From JAYXXU01 sp049301135 (GTDB lineage: Bacteria; Pseudomonadota; Gammaproteobacteria; Pseudomonadales; Moraxellaceae), in the NCBI GenBank assembly GCA_049301135.1, contig JBAQKP010000207.1:1-5937 (forward strand): 5,937 bases of DNA. Reading direction: 5' to 3'. The notes beneath the pieces are model-generated. The model was not told the DNA's origin. It searched no databases and saw only the letters and a program-made list of their open reading frames with translations. Both the position numbers and the translations under genes were made by a program. The first letter of the stretch is position 1. Every line of letters starts with the position of its first letter. Shown here piece after piece: positions 1-5,797 of the stretch.

Positions 1-1128
1 GAGCGCATGGACGTCGCCAAGTTGTTTGAAGGTAAAAAACAGTGGTTGATGGAGCGCTTTTATCGGCAAATGCGCCAGCGGCATCGGGTGCTGATGCAGG
101 GCAGTCAGCCGATTGGCGAGCAGTGGAATTTTGATCACGACAATCGCAAAAAATGGAACGGGCAGCCGCTGATCCCGCAAGATCGTCGTCAAGTGCATGA
201 TCATTCGGCATTGTGGCAGCAGATCGTGGCGGCAGGGGTGAAGAGCTTTGGGCAGCCGCAGGCCGAGCGGATGCGTTGGCCGCTGAATCGCGCCGAAGCA
301 TTACAGCATCTTGATGATTTTATTCGGCAAGTATTGCCGTATTTTGGTGATTTTCAAGATGCGATGACGGTGAGTAGTTGGCGGCTGTTTCATTCGCTGT
401 TGTCGTTTGCCCTGAATACCAAGATGCTGAGTCCCCGCGAAGTGGTGCAGGCGGTTGAGCAAGCCTATCATGCGGGTTCACTGCCGATTGCGGCGGTCGA
501 GGGTTTTATCCGGCAGATTTTGGGTTGGCGCGAATATGTGCGCGGCGTGTATTGGGCGCGGATGCCGGATTATGCCGAGCTGAATGTATTCGGGCATCAG
601 CAAGCATTGCCCGCGTGGTTTTGGACAGGCAAGACCCAGATGCGCTGTCTTCAGCAGTCGATTGGTCAATCACTCGATTATGCCTATGCGCATCACATTC
701 AGCGGCTGATGGTGATCGGGAATTTTGCCTTGCTTGCAGGTTTAGACCCTCAAGCACTGCATCGCTGGTATCTGGGGGTGTATATTGACGCGTTTGAATG
801 GGTCGAGTTGCCGAATACGCTGGGCATGAGTCAGTTTGCCGATGGCGGCTTACTGGCGACCAAGCCGTATGTATCGAGTGCGGCGTATATCGACCGGCAG
901 GGCAATTATTGTAAAAACTGCCGGTATGATAAAAAACTCAAGATCGGTGCAAATGCCTGCCCGATGAACAGTCTGTACTGGGATTTTTTTGCACGACAGC
1001 GCGAGCAGTTGGCCAATAATCCGCGTTTGTCATTGGTATATCGGCAGTTGGATAAAATGCCTGCCAACGATCTGGCCGCGATCACGCAGCAGGCGAATCA
1101 GTGGCGCGAGAAGTTGGAGCAGATTTAG
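1..1128 (+). CDS. FeS-type cryptochrome/(6-4) photolyase-related protein (PhrB/FeS-BCP family), 5' truncated by window edge
   Basis: This is a flavoprotein of the bacterial FeS-BCP group, whose characterised member, Agrobacterium PhrB, uses FAD and blue light to repair (6-4) photoproducts. The frame is open from base 1, so the ATG at position 7 is an internal Met and not the start. Counting from that Met, cysteines 214, 302, 305 and 318 have spacings of 88, 3 and 13. These equal PhrB Cys350/438/441/454, the [4Fe-4S] ligands, with a constant offset of 136. The same offset places His229-His230 (in YAHHIQRLM) on PhrB His365-His366, and Tyr288 and Tyr294 on Tyr424 and Tyr430. The family motif QWNFDHDNRKKW is at 39-50. 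About 136 residues, the N-terminal alpha/beta domain that binds the antenna chromophore, lie outside the window. The C-terminus is complete. Its stop overlaps the stop of the convergent membrane gene by 4 nt. The family call is firm; whether it repairs DNA or acts as a photoreceptor cannot be decided here. Confidence 0.95.
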   Translation, partial: ERMDVAKLFEGKKQWLMERFYRQMRQRHRVLMQGSQPIGEQWNFDHDNRKKWNGQPLIPQDRRQVHDHSALWQQIVAAGVKSFGQPQAERMRWPLNRAEALQHLDDFIRQVLPYFGDFQDAMTVSSWRLFHSLLSFALNTKMLSPREVVQAVEQAYHAGSLPIAAVEGFIRQILGWREYVRGVYWARMPDYAELNVFGHQQALPAWFWTGKTQMRCLQQSIGQSLDYAYAHHIQRLMVIGNFALLAGLDPQALHRWYLGVYIDAFEWVELPNTLGMSQFADGGLLATKPYVSSAAYIDRQGNYCKNCRYDKKLKIGANACPMNSLYWDFFARQREQLANNPRLSLVYRQLDKMPANDLAAITQQANQWREKLEQI

Positions 1129-1772
1129 TCATCCACCAATAAATCATGCCGCGCTGCTTTGTTTGATAAACACGGCGCAAGTACACTGACTGCCGTCACC
1201 AGCAGCGTGCAGACCAGCAGAAACAGGCTCACTGCCAGTAAGCCCCAACGCGACTGTAAACTGCTGACCAATAGGCCATGCAGCACACCGTTGTGATGCG
1301 TTTGCAACGATAAAAAATGTAGATCAGCAAATGGCAGTTTGATCAACACGCTGGCGAGTACAGCAATACCTGCCAGCGAAATCGCTGCAAATAACACGCT
1401 AAAATCGGCACGCCAGATCTGCACCAAGCGACGCAGATCCAGTTCAATCTGTGTCATCAGTAGCAGTAACCCCAACAGCAGACCCAGACTGAGCGCAGCC
1501 AAATAACTGAGCGCCGTCGCCAGCGGAAAATGGCTGAGTGGCGCATTTTGTCCGAGTGTCGCCCAGCCCAGACTACGCTGATACAGTTGCGCCAAGCTGC
1601 TATTGGGATCAGCCGCAAATGCAGGCAGGCCAAATACCAGCCCGATCAACAGCACCAGAGTCAGCGCAACGGCGACCAGCCAATATTTAAAATCCAGCCA
1701 ACCGAACGGGGTCAGATTGATCAGCAAAGGAGGTTGGGTGTGTTGTTGGTAACGGCTTCGATCGTGGCGCAT
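1125..1772 (-). CDS. hypothetical protein with four predicted transmembrane segments
   Basis: I do not recognise the family of this 215-residue protein. The chain is rich in Leu, Ala and Val. It has four hydrophobic segments at about 30-52, 86-107, 123-144 and 174-199, and a basic N-terminus (Arg2, Arg5, Arg7). This suggests an inner-membrane protein with both ends in the cytoplasm. A loop at about 53-85 would face the periplasm, a charged loop at 108-122 (IELDLRRLVQIWR) the cytoplasm, and a loop at about 145-173 containing a His pair (159-160) the periplasm. No catalytic motif stands out. An in-frame stop lies nine bases before the ATG, so translation cannot start further upstream, yet no Shine-Dalgarno sequence precedes this ATG. 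The start is therefore uncertain, and the next Met is far inside, at residue 106. The gene diverges from the OYE gene across 188 bp and ends 4 nt inside the photolyase gene (shared TTAG). Long open frame and coherent topology argue that it is real. Confidence 0.75.
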   Translation of the reverse strand: MRHDRSRYQQHTQPPLLINLTPFGWLDFKYWLVAVALTLVLLIGLVFGLPAFAADPNSSLAQLYQRSLGWATLGQNAPLSHFPLATALSYLAALSLGLLLGLLLLMTQIELDLRRLVQIWRADFSVLFAAISLAGIAVLASVLIKLPFADLHFLSLQTHHNGVLHGLLVSSLQSRWGLLAVSLFLLVCTLLVTAVSVLAPCLSNKAARHDLLVDD

Positions 1773-1879
1773 TGTGGTTTAAATGTAAAAAATTAACTTA
1801 GCATGCCTTGCCAATCCTACAAAATCAACCACTGTTCATGGATTTAGCGATGCGGTACGCCTGACGCACGGGTTCGAAT

Positions 1880-1907
1880 TTATTTGACATGCGGCATTGT
1901 CAAATAA
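1880..1907. promoter_or_regulatory. perfect inverted repeat, probable repressor operator
   Basis: The arms TTATTTGACA (1880-1889) and TGTCAAATAA (1898-1907) are exact reverse complements separated by 8 bp (TGCGGCAT). The half-site centres are 18 bp apart, close to two helical turns, which suits a dimeric helix-turn-helix repressor of TetR type, or a pair of dimers. The right arm contains five of the six bases of the -35 hexamer at 1897-1902, so a bound protein would block that promoter. OYE genes such as E. coli nemA are often controlled by TetR-family repressors (NemR), which fits, but no regulator gene is visible in the window and its identity is inference. The site is also upstream of the divergent membrane gene and might affect it. 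Confidence 0.6.
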
Positions 1908-1924
1908 CCAAATCTCGCTACAAT
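1897..1924 (+). promoter_or_regulatory. sigma-70-type promoter of the OYE gene
   Basis: A -35 hexamer TTGTCA (1897-1902, one mismatch to TTGACA) and a -10 hexamer TACAAT (1919-1924, one mismatch to TATAAT) are separated by 16 bp. Transcription would start near 1931 and leave a leader of about 30 nt before the ATG at 1961. The -35 box overlaps the right arm of the palindrome at 1880-1907, the usual layout for a repressible promoter. Confidence 0.6.
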
Positions 1925-1947
1925 CGTGTCAGGTTCTTATTTTAGAT

Positions 1948-1953
1948 GGGAAG
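1948..1953 (+). promoter_or_regulatory. ribosome binding site that favours the start at 1961
   Basis: The sequence GGGAAG ends 7 nt before the ATG at 1961. In-frame ATGs also exist at 1946 and 1955, but the first overlaps this site with nothing purine-rich before it, and the second is only 1 nt away. The spacing therefore favours 1961 as the start of the OYE protein, reading MTAALNITQPL. Confidence 0.55.
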
Positions 1954-1960
1954 TATGGTT

Positions 1961-3214
1961 ATGACCGCAGCACTGAACATTACCCAGCCACTGACGCTAC
2001 AAGGCTACACGCTGAAAAACCGCTTGGTCAAAGGCGCGATGAGCGAAGCGCTATCAAACACCGCGGGTAAAGTTACCCCAGAGTTGTTGAAACTGTATGA
2101 AACATGGGCGCAAGGCGGCTTGGGCTGTTCGATCACCGGCAACGTGATGATTGACCTGCGTGCTAAAAACGAACCGGGTGTGGTGGTGGTCGAGGACGAA
2201 AGCGACTTGATTGCGCTCAGTCAGTGGGCAGCAGTGGGCAAACGATATGACATGCCACAAATCGTGCAGCTATCACATCCGGGCAAGCAATGTCCGAAAG
2301 GTCTAAACAAAGAAACGGTTGCACCGTCTGCGATTGGTTATGGCATGGATATGTCAGCCATGTTCGGCACACCGCGTGAGTTGACCGAAGCTGAGATTTA
2401 TGACTTGATTCAACGCTTTGGCGAGTCGGCACGCATCTGCAAAAAAGCTGGTTTTGAGGGTGTGCAAATTCATGGCGCACATGGTTATTTGGTCAGCTCA
2501 TTTTTATCCCCGAAGCACAATCATCGCACTGATCAATGGGGCGGTAGCCTCGAAAACCGCATGCGTTTCTTGTTGGAAAGCTTTAAAGAGATTCGCAAGC
2601 AAACCGGCGATAATTTTATCGTTGGGGTTAAACTGAACTCGTCGGACTTCCAAAAAGGCGGCTTTAGCGAAGAAGACTCGCTGATTGTGGTGCAGGCGTT
2701 AGACGCGCTTGGCGTAGATTTTATTGAGATTTCTGGTGGTACATACGAAGCGGCGGCGATGGTCGGTGCGAAGAAAAAAGCCAGCACGGTCAAGCGTGAG
2801 GCGTATTTTTTAGAGTTTGCCGAAAAAATCCGTAGCCAAGTGAAAACCACCCTGATGGTCACTGGCGGCTTCCGTACCCGTCAAGGCATGGATGATGCGC
2901 TACAAGGTGGCGCTTGTGACCTGATCGGGATTGCGCGGCCACTGGCAGTTGAAACCGACGCACCGGCGCATTTGGTCGCCGGTCAAGACGTCAAATATGC
3001 GGTGAAGCCAATCAAAACCGGTATTAAACCGTTTGATAACATGGGCGTGATGGAAATCATTTGGTATGCCGCACAGTTTCGGACGATTGGACAGGGCAAG
3101 CAACCGAATCCAAACTTGAAGCCGCTGTGGGTATTTGCCAACTACGTCAAAGGCAACATTAAAGCCATGCTGCAAAAGAAACCGACTGCTGGACGGTTAC
3201 GCGCCAAGCAATAA
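1961..3214 (+). CDS. NADH:flavin oxidoreductase, Old Yellow Enzyme family
   Basis: This is a 417-residue FMN-dependent ene-reductase-like TIM barrel, cytoplasmic, expected to use NAD(P)H to reduce activated C=C bonds. The true substrate is unknown. Numbered from the ATG at 1961, the visible motifs are: the first strand with NRLVKGAMSE (20-29), which contributes to FMN binding; QLSHPGKQ (103-110); IHGAHGYLVSSFLSP (170-184), carrying the substrate-binding His171/His174 pair; WGGSLENR (193-200); VTGGFR (300-305) and GIARPLA (323-329), the FMN phosphate-binding end of the barrel. In the YqjM type the residue after the PM motif is a flavin-tuning Cys; here the aligned residue is Ser28. The protein is longer than YqjM (338 residues) by a tail of about 80 residues. 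That tail lacks the Cys cluster of 2,4-dienoyl-CoA reductase-type enzymes, so no FeS or second flavin domain is expected. The gene is monocistronic, with its own promoter and palindrome upstream and a terminator at 3348-3378. Confidence 0.92.
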   Translation: MTAALNITQPLTLQGYTLKNRLVKGAMSEALSNTAGKVTPELLKLYETWAQGGLGCSITGNVMIDLRAKNEPGVVVVEDESDLIALSQWAAVGKRYDMPQIVQLSHPGKQCPKGLNKETVAPSAIGYGMDMSAMFGTPRELTEAEIYDLIQRFGESARICKKAGFEGVQIHGAHGYLVSSFLSPKHNHRTDQWGGSLENRMRFLLESFKEIRKQTGDNFIVGVKLNSSDFQKGGFSEEDSLIVVQALDALGVDFIEISGGTYEAAAMVGAKKKASTVKREAYFLEFAEKIRSQVKTTLMVTGGFRTRQGMDDALQGGACDLIGIARPLAVETDAPAHLVAGQDVKYAVKPIKTGIKPFDNMGVMEIIWYAAQFRTIGQGKQPNPNLKPLWVFANYVKGNIKAMLQKKPTAGRLRAKQ

Positions 3215-3248
3215 TCCCGATTTTTTAAACTGATACGCCATTATCGCC

Positions 3249-3293
3249 TTCGACAGGCTCAGGCAACAATATCTGTTGGTTGAGCTTGTCGAA
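3249..3293. repeat. REP-like imperfect inverted repeat (TTCGACAGGCTCAG type)
   Basis: The left arm (3249-3268, beginning TTCGACAGGCTCAGG) and right arm (3274-3293, ending TTGAGCTTGTCGAA) match at 17 of 20 positions around a 5-nt loop. Two of the three differences are G-U wobbles when the plus strand folds as RNA. The core, TTCGACAGGCTCAG facing TGAGCTTGTCGAA, is a widespread extragenic palindrome type of proteobacterial genomes, so I call it a dispersed REP-like element. It lies between the OYE stop and the terminator and could stabilise the 3' end of the transcript. Copy number cannot be seen from one window. Confidence 0.65.
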
Positions 3294-3347
3294 ACCTCAG
3301 TGTTTGGACGACATGGTGTCACTTGAGCTGTGAAATCATCAGCCAAC

Positions 3348-3378
3348 AAAAAGCCCGCTTCAACTGAGCGGGCTTTTT
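3348..3378. terminator. strong bidirectional Rho-independent terminator
   Basis: A perfect 12-bp stem, AAAAAGCCCGCT (3348-3359) with AGCGGGCTTTTT (3367-3378), closes a 7-nt loop. It has a GC-rich core and a T run on the outgoing side in both directions. On the plus strand it ends the OYE transcript; on the minus strand it ends the tRNA-Glu transcript, 40 bases past the tRNA 3' end. Confidence 0.9.
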
Positions 3379-3417
3379 GCGATGATCTTAATCGGAGTCA
3401 ATCAAGACCGTCTAATG

Positions 3418-3493
3418 TGGTCTCCCCACGGGGATTCGAACCCCGGTAGTCACCGTGAAAGGGTGGTGTCCTAGGCCTCTAGACGATGGGGAG
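3418..3493 (-). tRNA. tRNA-Glu, anticodon UUC
   Basis: The 76-nt gene on the minus strand encodes its CCA end. The acceptor stem is CTCCCCA with TGGGGAG, a full 7 pairs. The D arm has GTCT with GGAC, giving the U11-A24 and U13-G22 features of tRNA-Glu. The anticodon loop is CTTTCAC, anticodon UUC. The T arm is CGGGG-TTCGAAT-CCCCG, perfectly paired. Two details differ from the E. coli molecule: the first pair is C1-G72 instead of G1-C72, with A73 as discriminator, and the anticodon stem CCACC/GGTGA leaves a C27-A43 mismatch. The body looks intact and functional. It has its own promoter (3509-3536) and a downstream terminator (3348-3378), so it is a single-gene unit. Confidence 0.96.
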
Positions 3494-3508
3494 TCATAAG
3501 GTGGGCGT

Positions 3509-3536
3509 ATTATAAGGAATACGCGCCACCTGTCAA
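3509..3536 (-). promoter_or_regulatory. consensus sigma-70 promoter of tRNA-Glu
   Basis: Read on the minus strand, a perfect TTGACA (3531-3536) and a perfect TATAAT (3509-3514) are separated by 16 bp. Transcription should begin near 3502, leaving a leader of only about 8 nt before the tRNA. The bases after the -10 box (ACGCCCACC) are C-rich, resembling the GC-rich discriminators of growth-rate-controlled stable RNA promoters. Confidence 0.88.
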
Positions 3537-3538
3537 CT

Positions 3539-3568
3539 AAAAATTAAGCTTTGGCCTAAAAAAGCTTA
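3539..3568 (-). terminator. probable Rho-independent terminator of rnt
   Basis: Read on the minus strand, TAAGCTTT and AAAGCTTA pair perfectly over 8 bp around an 8-nt loop (TTTAGGCC), then A and five T residues follow. The first stem arm includes the rnt stop codon TAA. The stem is AT-rich, so it may be weak, but the position is right: it ends 3 bp before the -35 box of the tRNA promoter. Confidence 0.55.
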
Positions 3569-4243
3569 TTCGGCAGTGGTGCTACTGTCTTCTAGCGACG
3601 GGTCACTGCTGACTGCGCTGGCCAACATTGGGTAAGCGTTGAGGATACTGCAAAACAGTTCGGCGGTTTTTTGGGTGTCATACAGCGCTGAATGGGCTTC
3701 TTTACCGGAAAACTCAATGCCGGCCGATTCACAGGCGCGTGCCAAGACGGTTTGACCATAGGCCATCGCCGATAAGGTCACGGTATCGAATACCGAGAAG
3801 CTGTGAAACGGATTTTGGTTTTTGGTGTGAGTGCGTTCAACCGCCGCTTTTAAAAAGCCCAAATCAAAATGCGCATTGTGACCGACCAACACACAATGAT
3901 TGCAGCCTTGCTGACGGCGCAGTTCCATCAGTTTTTTAAACATACGCTTGAGCGCCGGTTTTTCGTCTTCGGCAATCGCCATCCGCATCGGGTTAAACGG
4001 ATCAATCCCCGTAAAACTGAGCGAGCGCTGGCATAAATTGGCACCTTCAAACGGTTGCAGATGGGCATGTAAGGCTTCGCCCTGTACAAACTGGCCGTCC
4101 GCATTATATAAAATTGGGATACAGGCGATTTCAAGCAGCGCATCAGTGTCAGCATGAAAACCTGCGGTTTCAACATCGACCACCACCGGTAAAAAACCGC
4201 GAAAGCGTTGGCCGATGAGGGGGTGAGCGTTCAGGTCAGTCAT
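3566..4243 (-). CDS. rnt: ribonuclease T (3'-5' exoribonuclease, DEDDh family)
   Basis: RNase T is a cytoplasmic homodimeric exonuclease that removes the last bases next to the duplexed stems of tRNA, 5S and 23S rRNA and performs tRNA end turnover. The 225-residue chain carries the complete DEDDh set: Asp23 and Glu25 in VVDVET, Asp127 in GHNAHFDLGF, and His184 and Asp189 in AHSALYDT. The aromatic wedge residues of the E. coli enzyme are also present, as Phe29, Phe77, Phe126 and Phe149. The position of E. coli Glu73 is Arg73 here, a site I recall as variable in the family. The length compares with 215 in E. coli; the extra part is an acidic, Ser-rich tail after about residue 205. The start is supported by GGAG (complement of 4250-4253) 6 nt before the ATG. 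In pseudomonads rnt commonly follows pyrC; here no gene on the same strand lies immediately upstream, so it appears to be transcribed alone. Confidence 0.96.
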   Translation of the reverse strand: MTDLNAHPLIGQRFRGFLPVVVDVETAGFHADTDALLEIACIPILYNADGQFVQGEALHAHLQPFEGANLCQRSLSFTGIDPFNPMRMAIAEDEKPALKRMFKKLMELRRQQGCNHCVLVGHNAHFDLGFLKAAVERTHTKNQNPFHSFSVFDTVTLSAMAYGQTVLARACESAGIEFSGKEAHSALYDTQKTAELFCSILNAYPMLASAVSSDPSLEDSSTTAE

Positions 4244-4510
4244 CCTGATCTCCGAGATAAACAGGCAATGGCAGGCACTTTAGCAAATTTGCGCAGGCTC
4301 TGTGGACATTTGGCGGATCAATCTGCGCACAACAGGGGATTGATTAGACCCTCTGCAAGGATAAAATAATCACCACAGTTGCTGCTATAAGCGGGTAGCA
4401 GAGATATGATATGCTTAACATTTATACAAACATGTATCCGGTATTGTCGCGGGTAGGCGGCAACGATCACAAGAGCATGACCACAACGTGTGATGACAGA
4501 TGGAATTTGA
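4244..4510. other. divergent intergenic region between rnt and the diguanylate cyclase gene
   Basis: No gene is visible in these 267 bp. Toward rnt, the minus strand has an extended -10-like TGCTAAAGT (complement of 4279-4287) without a good -35. Toward the cyclase gene there is a TATGAT at 4405-4410, also without a properly spaced -35. Small dyads occur at 4424-4437 (ATACA-4-TGTAT), 4444-4463 (TTGTCGC with GCGGCAA, one wobble, 6-nt loop) and 4466-4494 (ATCACA and TGTGAT, 17 bp apart). None is strong enough to name as an operator or riboswitch. Confidence 0.4.
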
Positions 4511-5767
4511 TTGAAGACTCAGACGCCGTTGCCAAGTAATTTGTTGCTTGAAGATCATATGATTCGGCAAGTGTTGGCCAGCAGACAAGCTGTGCTGACG
4601 CAATCCTTTTCGCCTGAGCTTGAGCAGCGGTTTTGGCAGTCGTTGGCCGAGCGTTCGGTGGCGATGATTCGAAACGCTTATCTGGGCGTGATGCTGGGCT
4701 ATATCGGCTTGGGCTTGACCACGCTGCCGACGGTGTATTTGATGACTGCACCTGAGTATCGTGTGCATGATTTAATCATCTGGCTGTATGCGTATGCCAA
4801 TGGCGCGTTGTGCTTGTCGGTACTGTTGCCGATTAGTCAGTGGGTCAAGCAAGCCAAGCACTATCAACGGCTGATTTTAGCATTGACGGCATGGGCGGTT
4901 TTTTCGACTTCACTATTGACCTTGCAGTTTTCTGAGCCGATTTTGGCGCAGCAAGCCGGTTATATGGTGGTGTTTATTTATATGTTTGCCTATTTTTTAA
5001 GTGGTGTGCCGCCGAGAAAAATGCTGGCAGTGTGTACCTTGGCCGGTGGGCTGTCGTTTTTGCTGCTGTATGGCATGCAGACGCCGATTAATTTTGTGAT
5101 GTTTTTTTATGCGGTGGTGTTCAGCAACGGCATTGGTTTTTTGCTGGCACACTTGATGATCAGCAAAGATCGCATGAGTTTTTTACAGGCGCGCTTGCTA
5201 GAAATTGATCAAGTGAAAAGCCGTGCCATGAGCCAAGAATTTGCCCGCTTGTCGCGGGAAGATCCGGTCACAGGGCTGGCCAATCGACGCTTTTTTAATG
5301 AAGTGCTGATTCAAGAGTGGGAGTTAGCGCGGCATTCGAATGAACCGCTATCGATTGTGTTTATTGATATTGATCATTTTAAAGCCTACAACGACAGCTA
5401 CGGTCATCTACATGGCGATGATGCGTTGGTTAGGGTGGCTGAGGTGTTTAAACGTTATTTGCGCCGTAGTGCCGATCTTGCGGCGCGTTATGGCGGCGAG
5501 GAGTTTATTTTGTTGCTGCCGAACACCCCACAAGAGGGTGCAAGCCAAGTGGCGCAAAAGATGTTACAGGTGGTGGATCAGTTGCAAATCCCGCATCGTG
5601 CCTCACCGTCAGCGCCACATGTGACGGCGAGTTTTGGGGTGGCGACATGGCGGCCTGATACACAGGCAACCATGACGATTGATCAATTGATTCATCAGGC
5701 GGACTCAGCGGTGTACCAAGCAAAAGCACTTGGGCGTCACCGTGTTCGTTTGTTTGGTGTAGAATAG
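4511..5767 (+). CDS. membrane-bound diguanylate cyclase (GGDEF domain)
   Basis: The enzyme joins two GTP molecules into cyclic di-GMP, the second messenger for attachment and motility. The 418-residue form has six hydrophobic segments at about 56-79, 87-107, 120-139, 149-165, 169-188 and 192-216, resembling an integral membrane sensor of MASE type that I cannot assign further. A short helical linker (about 220-247) follows. The GGDEF domain opens with DPVTGLANRRFF (251-262). Metal-binding Asp286 lies in FIDIDHFK, the nucleotide-binding stretch is YNDSYGHLHGD (293-303), and the active-site loop GGEEF is at 328-332. RSAD (319-322), five residues before GGEEF, is an intact RxxD inhibitory site, so product inhibition is expected. 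There is no EAL domain. The start is uncertain: TTG at 4511, directly after an in-frame stop and preceded by a weak GGA, or ATG at 4559, giving 402 residues with a poor ribosome site. Both forms keep all segments. argG follows after 30 nt. Confidence 0.93.
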   Translation: MKTQTPLPSNLLLEDHMIRQVLASRQAVLTQSFSPELEQRFWQSLAERSVAMIRNAYLGVMLGYIGLGLTTLPTVYLMTAPEYRVHDLIIWLYAYANGALCLSVLLPISQWVKQAKHYQRLILALTAWAVFSTSLLTLQFSEPILAQQAGYMVVFIYMFAYFLSGVPPRKMLAVCTLAGGLSFLLLYGMQTPINFVMFFYAVVFSNGIGFLLAHLMISKDRMSFLQARLLEIDQVKSRAMSQEFARLSREDPVTGLANRRFFNEVLIQEWELARHSNEPLSIVFIDIDHFKAYNDSYGHLHGDDALVRVAEVFKRYLRRSADLAARYGGEEFILLLPNTPQEGASQVAQKMLQVVDQLQIPHRASPSAPHVTASFGVATWRPDTQATMTIDQLIHQADSAVYQAKALGRHRVRLFGVE

Positions 5768-5797
5768 CCTCGGTTTTTGATTGGTTTGGAAGAGACA

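Noticed and set aside
1726..1733. AAAGGAGG on the plus strand, a perfect Shine-Dalgarno-like sequence
   Set aside because: It lies antisense inside the membrane protein gene. The only downstream frame with a suitable start (GTG at 1738) gives about 19 codons of low-complexity sequence.
1869..1880. GGGTTCGAATTT resembles a tRNA T-loop and might mark a tRNA remnant or attachment site
   Set aside because: Only the loop matches. The flanking bases cannot pair as a T stem, and no acceptor or anticodon arm is found on either side.
3928..4176. Overlapping open frames on both strands inside rnt and likewise inside the OYE, photolyase and GGDEF genes
   Set aside because: They show no family motifs, lie wholly within genes with clear families, and read as shadow translations.
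4288..4332. Inverted copies of TGCGCAG and CTGCGCA upstream of rnt
   Set aside because: TGCGCA is itself palindromic, the copies are 26 bp apart and no regulator family site is recognised, so chance is the simplest explanation.
4440..4500. Possible c-di-GMP riboswitch before the diguanylate cyclase gene
   Set aside because: There are small hairpins, but neither the conserved core of the GEMM-I or GEMM-II classes nor an expression platform can be recognised.
5737..5765. argG promoter with TAGAAT as -10 box
   Set aside because: At spacings of 16 to 18 bp the upstream hexamers bear little resemblance to TTGACA, so it is mentioned only as a possibility.
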